Shown: positions 57,947 to 64,000 of the stretch, in pieces
How the letters are laid out: each line of letters opens with the position of its first letter
How positions within the stretch are numbered: the stretch's first letter is position 1
DNA from: Klebsiella sp050058015
GTDB taxonomy: Bacteria; Pseudomonadota; Gammaproteobacteria; Enterobacterales; Enterobacteriaceae
Assembly (NCBI RefSeq): GCF_050058015.1
Contig: NZ_CP170106.1
Location: 710,617-774,616 of the forward strand
DNA: 64,000 nt
Direction: 5' to 3'
Notes under the pieces: model-generated
The model's database searches: none
What the model saw: only the letters and a program-made list of their open reading frames with translations
What the model was told of the DNA's origin: nothing
Translations under genes and position numbers: made by a program

Positions 57947-59428
57947 ATGTCGTCACTGGGTAATATTCCTGCTGATATCCGCGTTCCGCTGGTGTACATC
58001 GATATTGATAATTCTCAGGCGCTCGACAGCGCCCCGGCGCAGTCGCGCAAAATTATCGTTATCGGCCAGCAGAGTGCGACCGGCACCGCTGCCGTTCTGT
58101 CGCAAAACCGCATCACCAGCGACGGCACCGCTGACCAGCTTTACGGTAAAGGCTCCATGCTGGCCGGGATGCTTAAAACCCTGCGTAAGGCGAACAGCTA
58201 TACCGAAGTGTGGGCGACGGGCCTGGCTGATATTGCTGCCGGTGCTGCTGCAAAATCGGAGCTGGCCGTCACCGGCCCGGCCACTGCTGCGGGCACGCTG
58301 GCCCTGCTGGTTAACGGTATATCGGTGCCGGTCGGCGTCAGCGCTGACGATACCGCCGACACTATCGCGACAGCCATTATCGCCGCCGTGAAAAAACTGC
58401 CGGGCACGCAGGTCACAGCTGCGCTGAAGGCGGATTCGACCACCACCGTCACCCTGACCACCAACTGGAAAGGCGCGACCGGCAATGCGATGGACGTCCG
58501 TCTCAACTACTACACCGGCGAGCAGAACCCTGCAGGCGTTGCGGTGGTCATCACTGCATTCAGCGGCGGCACCGGCACCCCGGATATTGCGGCAGTTGTC
58601 GCGGCGCTGGGCGATGACTGGTACACCGATATTGTGTTCCCGTTCAACGATACGCAGAGCCTGAACACCATCCGGGATGAACTGCTCGTACGCTGGGGGC
58701 CACTCAGGATGATTGAGGCGCAGCTCTGGACGGCCTTCCGGGGCACTCATGCCGAAAGCGGCACCTTTGGCGAAACCCGCAATGACTGGCTGATTTCCTG
58801 CATCGGGACCAACATCGCACCGCAACCGCACTGGCTGTGGGCGGCTTCCTACGGCGGCATCGCCTCCTACTATCTGGCCAACGACCCGGCCCGTCCGCTG
58901 CAGACGCTGGTGCTGCCGGGTATCCTGCCTCCGGTCAAAACAGTGCGCTGGGATATGCCGGAGCGCAACCTGCTGCTGCATGACGGCATCGCCACCCATT
59001 ACGTTGACGCCAGCGACAACGTCTGTATTGAACGAGAAATCACGATGTACCGCGTCAACCAGTATGGCGACGCCGATACGTCGTACCTCGACGTGCAGTC
59101 ACCGGCGACGCTGGGGCGCATTCGCTATGTCATCAAAAACCGCTTCACCAACCGCTACCCGCGTCACAAGCTGGCCGGGGATGATGTGCTCGACCTGCTT
59201 GATCCGGGTCAGCCGGTGATGACGCCGAAGATTGGCCGTGCCGAGCTGCTGGATATCGCACTGACTGAGCTGATCCCTGCCGGTCTGATTGAGGACTTCG
59301 ACGACTACAAAGACACGCTGGAGGTCTATCTCGATGGCGACGACAAAAACCGCCTGAACTTCATCTGCCACCCGAACCTGGTCAACCAGCTGCGTGTGCT
59401 GGCCGGTCTCATCCAGTTCAAACTTTAA
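57947..59428 (+). CDS. Tail sheath protein L (gp39-like)
   Basis: 493 residues: LGNIPADIRVPLVYIDIDNSQALDSAPAQSRKIIVIGQQ, YGKGSMLAGMLKTLRKANSYTEVWA, and the conserved C-terminal sheath domain (DASDNVCIEREITMYRVNQYGDADTSYLDVQSPATLGRIRYVIKNRF). Contractile sheath, complete. Confidence 0.95.
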   Translation: MSSLGNIPADIRVPLVYIDIDNSQALDSAPAQSRKIIVIGQQSATGTAAVLSQNRITSDGTADQLYGKGSMLAGMLKTLRKANSYTEVWATGLADIAAGAAAKSELAVTGPATAAGTLALLVNGISVPVGVSADDTADTIATAIIAAVKKLPGTQVTAALKADSTTTVTLTTNWKGATGNAMDVRLNYYTGEQNPAGVAVVITAFSGGTGTPDIAAVVAALGDDWYTDIVFPFNDTQSLNTIRDELLVRWGPLRMIEAQLWTAFRGTHAESGTFGETRNDWLISCIGTNIAPQPHWLWAASYGGIASYYLANDPARPLQTLVLPGILPPVKTVRWDMPERNLLLHDGIATHYVDASDNVCIEREITMYRVNQYGDADTSYLDVQSPATLGRIRYVIKNRFTNRYPRHKLAGDDVLDLLDPGQPVMTPKIGRAELLDIALTELIPAGLIEDFDDYKDTLEVYLDGDDKNRLNFICHPNLVNQLRVLAGLIQFKL

Positions 59429-59437
59429 GGAGCCTTT

Positions 59438-59791
59438 ATGAGCATTCTGGGTCAGGCGGCCATCCGTATTAATGGCCGCGAAATTAAAACCGAGGGTAAA
59501 TCCACCCTCAATCCGGGCGGTAAAACGCGCACCCCGCATATGGGGGGCGGCAAGGTCTGGGGCACCTCCGGCAAGATGGCGGGTCCCTCGATCCAGATGA
59601 CCATCGCTGCAGCGCAGGACATGGATGTTATCGAAATCAGTGGCTGGGAAGGTGTCACCGTCATGTTCGAGGGCGATAACGGCCTGACCTACATGATGAC
59701 CGGCGCGGCAACCGCCGAACCCGCCACGCTGGAGGAAGACGGCGGCACCATCAGCGCCAACTTTATCGGCACTAAACTGGTGAAGGTGTAA
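59438..59791 (+). CDS. Tail tube protein M (gp40-like)
   Basis: 117 residues: MSILGQAAIRINGREIKTEGKSTLNPGGKTRTPHMGGGKVWGTSGKMAGPSIQMTIAAAQD, the Mu tube family. Follows the sheath gene by 9 bp. Confidence 0.94.
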   Translation: MSILGQAAIRINGREIKTEGKSTLNPGGKTRTPHMGGGKVWGTSGKMAGPSIQMTIAAAQDMDVIEISGWEGVTVMFEGDNGLTYMMTGAATAEPATLEEDGGTISANFIGTKLVKV

Positions 59792-59794
59792 ATC

Positions 59795-60263
59795 ATGGCT
59801 GAGATGAACATCACCTTAAAACACGGTTACATCGCCGGTAAAGGCACTGACGACGAGATCCACTACAAAGAAGTCACCTTTCGCGAACTGACCTCAAAAG
59901 ACGTTATCGATGCTCAGCTGGAGGCCGAACGTGTGGTCATCGGGGAGAACGGCAAGGCGGTGGCGTACTGCTCTGAGGTGCTGATGGGGCTGGGCGTGCT
60001 GCGGAACGATTTCTTCGGTGGGTGAAATCCCGGGGCCATTGTCCCTAAAGCAAATCTACGCCTTTCACCGGAGGATCTGGAGTTACTCAGCAATAAAGCT
60101 GCCGCACTCTATGACCTGCTTTCGGAGACCGCGTCTCGGGGGCGACCTGGTGCCGCTGGCGACGGCGCTGAGTAATCTCATCGTCAATTTGTCGCAACGT
60201 TTTGATATGTCCTGTCTGCAGCAGTTGCCACTACGGCGATTGCTGCGCCTGACGGCGCACTGA
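59795..60263 (+). pseudogene. Tail assembly protein (gp41-like), several frame breaks
   Basis: Frame 1 gives MAEMNITLKHGYIAGKGTDDE ... VLMGLGVLRN. A second frame then reads ISSVGEIPGPLSL, a third NLRLSPEDLELLSNKAAALYDLLSETAS, and the second again GGDLVPLATALSNLIVNLSQRFD to a stop at 60263. The breaks are near 60006, 60048 and 60133; the last is in a run of five G. Corrected, this would be the tail assembly chaperone. Confidence 0.75.
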
Positions 60264-60272
60264 GGAAGCGAC

Positions 60273-62094
60273 ATGGCAAACCGCCTCACCACTGAAATAC
60301 TCATCAATCTGGCAGGTAACCTGACCGCCAAAGCCCGCCAGTACGGTGCCAACATGTCAGAGTTTGCCCGTACAAATCAGCGGGCGATGTCGGTTGTTAA
60401 AGCCACCTCTGCGGCTGCGGGCCGGGCACTCGACTCAATGGGAAATCGCTATACAGCAGCGATTGCTGGTTTCGGTGGCAGCGCAATGCTGAAAAATTTT
60501 GCTACAACAGATCGCCGAATGACCAGGTTGGGTATAACCGCTGGAAAAACAAAAGAAGAGATTAATGCTGTATTCAGTGACGTACAGGATCTTGTCTATC
60601 AAAGCCAGAATTGATGATAAGGAATTAGTCAGCTTTATGGAAACAGTCACGACGATGACTGGTGATATTGCCTTTGGTATCAAGAATAAAGAAACTGCGG
60701 CGCTCGCCATTGCAGGTAGGGGCAAGCGGAGAGTCCATCGGTGCTCTTTATGCTCAGTTTCTTAAATATGGTGTAAACAACGAGAAAGATTCCACACTGG
60801 CACTGGATTTACTTAACAGATTAGGTAAAGAAGGCGCATATGAGTGAAGGATTTGGCTGAGAAAGCCGGGCCAGCACTTTCTTTATATGCTGCGGCGGGC
60901 GGTCATGGTATCAAAGGGATTAAGGATGTAGGTGTGTTGATGGAATCAGCCAGGGATACCACAGGAAACCGTGATACCGCTGCGACGCTGGTTGAGAACT
61001 TCATCCGTGAAATTCAGGACCCCAAAATAGCTAAAGCCTTGAGAGAAAAAGGTGTAAATACAAAAGATGCAAATGGCCAACTAAAATCACTCCCTGACCT
61101 TGTGCTTGCACTGGCGCAGGGCTCAATGCGCGGTGCGGCAAAGCGAAGAGCAGCCGGAGATAAAGATGCTTCAGCACTGGGTGAATTACAATCCGTTGGA
61201 TTCACGCAAACCAGCCTTGATTTAATCTCTGGAGCTTCCAGTAAAAAAGGTCAGGAAAACCTTCAGCGATACAATGCCGTGGTAGCAGACGGTAAAAGTA
61301 TTCAGGAAGATGCTGCTTATGCTGCGCAGGATTTCACCTCCGCAATGCAAAGTCTTGCAACAACCCTGGAAAAATTCGCTAATAAAAATCTTGCCAAGCC
61401 TATTCAGGAGCTTGCGGATGTCATTAATAACTTAGATCCCAAAGTTGTCCAGGAATGGCTGGAGTTTGGTAAGAATGTAGCCATTTCGATAGGCGGGATT
61501 ATCGCTGCAAGGAAGGCGTTCAAGTTTGGTAAAGATATCTGGGATATGTTCTCATCTGGTAAAGGAAAGGGGATACCAGGAGATGTTGCTGACGTTTTTG
61601 GTTCCGGGGTGATGCCTGTTTATGTGACCAATTGGCCAGTAGATGGGTTGGGCGGAAAAGGAGAAAATAAGGTTGACGACCTTCTTGATACTACCGCTGA
61701 TCTTTCCGGTTGGCCGGGAATGCTCGCTCGTGGTGGACTAATTGTCAGCAAGTTGTTGGGCTTGACTGGTATGGACCCTTTTTCGGACGAGGGTCGCGAA
61801 GAGACCTCCTTAAAAGGGTTCAGCAGAACAATGAGCGTTCAACGATGTGGGAGGATATCGAAAACTTTTTCACGTCCACCTCACAGCCGCCTGCTGGCTA
61901 TAAGGACCCGTCACCGTGGGCGTCGATGCAGCCGCAAAATCAGTATGCTTACCCGTTCCTGCCCCAGCAAGACGAAAGGCAGTATCGAGGTTTCTGTTAA
62001 AGATGATCGGGTTCAGGTGACCAGCGTCAAGGTCAACGCCCCCGGCGTCACCCTGAGCGCCCAGTCTGGCGTCAGCAATGTGGAGCAGGACTGA
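60273..62094 (+). pseudogene. Tape measure protein (gp42-like), several frame breaks
   Basis: Pieces in order: MANRLTTEILINLAGNLTAKA ... DVQDLVYQ; KARIDDKELVSFMETVTTMTGD; GASGESIGALYAQFLKYGVNN; DLAEKAGPALSLYAAAGGHG ... GLTGMDPF; ERSTMWEDIENFFTSTSQPPAGY; KGSIEVSVKDDRVQVTS. Breaks lie near 60605, 60713, 60842, 61800 and 61975. Corrected length is about 605 residues, with membrane-prone helices around residues 380-410. It sets tail length and guides DNA ejection. Confidence 0.8.
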
Positions 62095-63349
62095 TGGCCA
62101 CTCAATGGGAAGACCTGCGTGATGCCTCGTTCCGGGGCGTCGCTTTCTTTTTCCGCGACGTCGAGGGGGCTGGCGGCCGCCGGGCTATCCCTCATGCCTA
62201 CCCCAAAAAAGAGGTGGGCTGGACGGAAGACCACGGCGCGGTGCTGACTCAGCAGCAGATTAACGCGATCCTGCTCGGCACTGACTACATCGACCAGATG
62301 AACCGCCTGCTGGCGGCGCTCAATACTGCCGGTCCGGGTGAGCTGGTGCATCCGTGGTTCGGGGTGCAGAAGGTTCAGGTGGGCCGCGTTACGCACCGTC
62401 TCTCCACCGAAGAAGGCGGCATTGCCTACATTTCCTTTGAGGTCTACGAGGCTGGCGAGCAGCTGTTCCCGTTCGGCACTGAAGACACCAGTGCCACCAC
62501 GCTCAGCGCGGCGGATAAGGTCAGGGAAGCGCTGGCCAGCGGTGATTATTTTGCGGCGCTCGACGGTGTCGGCAGCATGGTGGATACCCTGCTGGAGGAT
62601 ATGGAGGGCTTTGTCACCAGCCTGCCGACCCTGCCGGATGCGCTCAGCGAGTGGATGGACCGCCTCAACCGGTTTAAGGACCTCGCCGGTATTGTGGCCG
62701 CCGCTCCGGGGGAAATGATCCGCAACCACCGGCCTCATCAGCGATATGAAGGACCTTGTCCTCTGAGCCGCCGTTCGCCCTGCGGGTCTATGACCAGCTG
62801 CGCGACAAATGGGAAGGCGACCGGGCCGCACTGTCAGCAACCAAATCTCTGGTCGATAACATCAGCGTGAACACCGATATCGGCTTTGCCAGCAGCGTCA
62901 CACCGGCATCGACGCCGGAGACCACGGCGTCGATGGAGACCGAATATCGAAGACTTCCGCCGTCTGGTCATTATCTCCACACTGGTCGCTAAGGCTGAAG
63001 CGGTGGCCACCGCGACCTTCGAGACCGGCCAGGATGCACAGAACACCGGCGACCAACTGGCGGAGCGTTCAGCGAGACCGCAGCGGAAGCCGTCGAAAGC
63101 GGTCTCCGTCAGCTGTGGCGCTCCCCTTCGCCCTGCGGTTCGCGGTGGTGAATGATGTGCGTATCCGCAGCATCCGGCACTGCCGGAGCTTAGTCGCGTC
63201 ACCCGCCCCGGACAGTGCCGGTGATGCTGCTGGCCTACCGGGAGACCGGCGACGCGGAGAACCGGGACGAACTGGTGACCCGCAACCGGCTGCGTTATCC
63301 CTCCTTTATTACCCCGTCACAGACGATTGAGATCATCAGCAATGACTGA
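62094..63349 (+). pseudogene. DNA circularization protein (gp43-like), several frame breaks
   Basis: The first 211 residues are intact: MATQWEDLRDASFRGVAFFFRDVEGAGGRRAIPHAYPKKEVGWTEDHG, the gp43/DNA circulation N-terminal family. After AAPGEMI the frame changes repeatedly: TTGLISDMKDLVL, EPPFALRVYDQLRDKWEGDRAALSATKSLV, NIEDFRRLVIISTLVAKAEAVATATFE, VMLLAYRETGDAENRDELVTRNRLRYPSF. It ends at 63349, overlapping the next gene by 8 nt. Confidence 0.78.
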
Positions 63350-64000
63350 AGAGTTAACCCTGAACGTTGACGGCAAGGTCTGGGGCGGCTGGACCGAGCA
63401 TGACCATTAACCGCTCGCTGGAGTCCGTGGCGGGCGAGTTTGCGATCTGACCGTCACCGCCCAATGGTCATCTGCCGCACCGCGCTCCATCAAACCCGGC
63501 CAGTCCTGCACGGTCTCCATCGGCAGCGACCGCGTCATGACCGGCTACATTGACGACTTCATTCCCAGCTATGACGCGGAGAACGTCTCCCTGCGCGTGA
63601 TGGGACGCGACAAGACCGGCGAACTGGTGGACGGCTTCGTGGTCGATAAGTCCGGCCAGTGGAAAGGTCTGAAGCTTGAGCAGCTTGCGGCCACCATATC
63701 CAGAGCCACGGCATCGAGGTGGTTAACGAGACTGACACCGGCGACGCCTTTGGCAGCATCACCCTCGAACAGGGTGAAACCGGCTTTGAACTGCTCGACC
63801 GGCTGGCAAAACAGCAGTTGAACATCGTGACGTCAGACGCTTACGGTCGGCTGGTTATCACCCGTGCATCCACCCAACGGGCAGGAGTGGCGCTCACCCT
63901 CGGCGACAATATTCTGGCTGCACGTGGACGCTTCAAGTTCGCGCGACGGGCCAGCCAGTACATCGTCAAAGGTTCCGCCAGTGCGGGCGGTGCGACGTGG
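63342..64000 (+). pseudogene. Baseplate hub protein (gp44-like), partial with frame breaks
   Basis: MTEELTLNVDGKVWGGWT, then in other frames SMTINRSLESVAGEF, LTVTAQWSSAAPRSIKPGQSCTVSIGSDRVMTGYIDDFIPSYDAENVSLRVMGRDKTGELVD and HGIEVVNETDTGDAFGSITLEQGETGFELLDRLAKQQLNI. This is the Mu gp44/P family (T4 gp27-like hub). Breaks are near 63395, 63446 and 63700. The gene runs off the right edge. Confidence 0.78.

Noticed and set aside
57953..58999. 348-codon minus-strand ORF
   Set aside because: Antisense to the tail sheath gene, with no ribosome site or family features.
1..64000. CRISPR array
   Set aside because: No regularly spaced identical repeats were seen; the repeats found are operators, attachment sites and one ERIC element.

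Overview
The window is a chromosomal segment of a member of the Enterobacteriaceae. The evidence is a tmRNA whose tag reads ANDENYALAA and the order ssrA-smpB-ratA-rnfH-bamE-recN-nadK-grpE-yfjD-ypjD-ffh-rpsP-rimM-trmD-rplS, ending at a remnant of yfiB. Proteins are close to those of E. coli, Klebsiella and Enterobacter; I cannot fix the genus. Core genes (about 22.9-36.9 kb) are interrupted on both sides by mobile DNA.

Layout: (1) 1-271 is the N-terminus of a P4-type integrase of an island that continues off the left edge. (2) About 0.4-10.2 kb is a second island with its own P4-type integrase (8777-10006, minus). It carries an AlpA-like regulator, a ColE1-style mobilization block (mobC, MOBP relaxase, and a mobB-like gene nested inside the relaxase in another frame), structured non-coding DNA resembling the complementary-strand origin of filamentous phages, and a 717-aa ABC-type ATPase with a zinc-hook CxxC and a PrrC/RloC-like C-terminal motif. 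It looks like an integrative mobilizable element. (3) 10.2-23.0 kb is a deletion-riddled P2/186/Fels-2-like prophage lying between two exact 45-bp copies of the 3' end of tmRNA. Integrase, CI, Cox, CII, Fil, U, D and Ogr survive. Replication, capsid, lysis and most baseplate genes are gone, and chimeric ORFs remain (Dam::fibre::sheath, tube::tape measure). Two unrelated cargo genes sit at its ends: a probable PD-(D/E)XK nuclease and a BRCT-domain protein. (4) 23.0-36.9 kb is core chromosome. (5) From about 36,963 to the right edge is a Mu-like prophage inserted near the 3' end of yfiB. Its order is Mu-like: repressor, Ner, transposase A, B, semi-essential genes, GemA, Mor, lysis, head, tail sheath and tube, tape measure, gp43, gp44.

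Several genes carry single-base frame disruptions, including the essential nadK and ffh. Four of these are a one-base insertion between G and C of AGCTG, which points to a systematic sequence artefact. The last 4 kb (60.0-63.8 kb) holds many more apparent indels. A 7-bp tandem duplication in the gp27-like gene looks like a genuine mutation. Frames and starts in these genes are therefore given as inferred.
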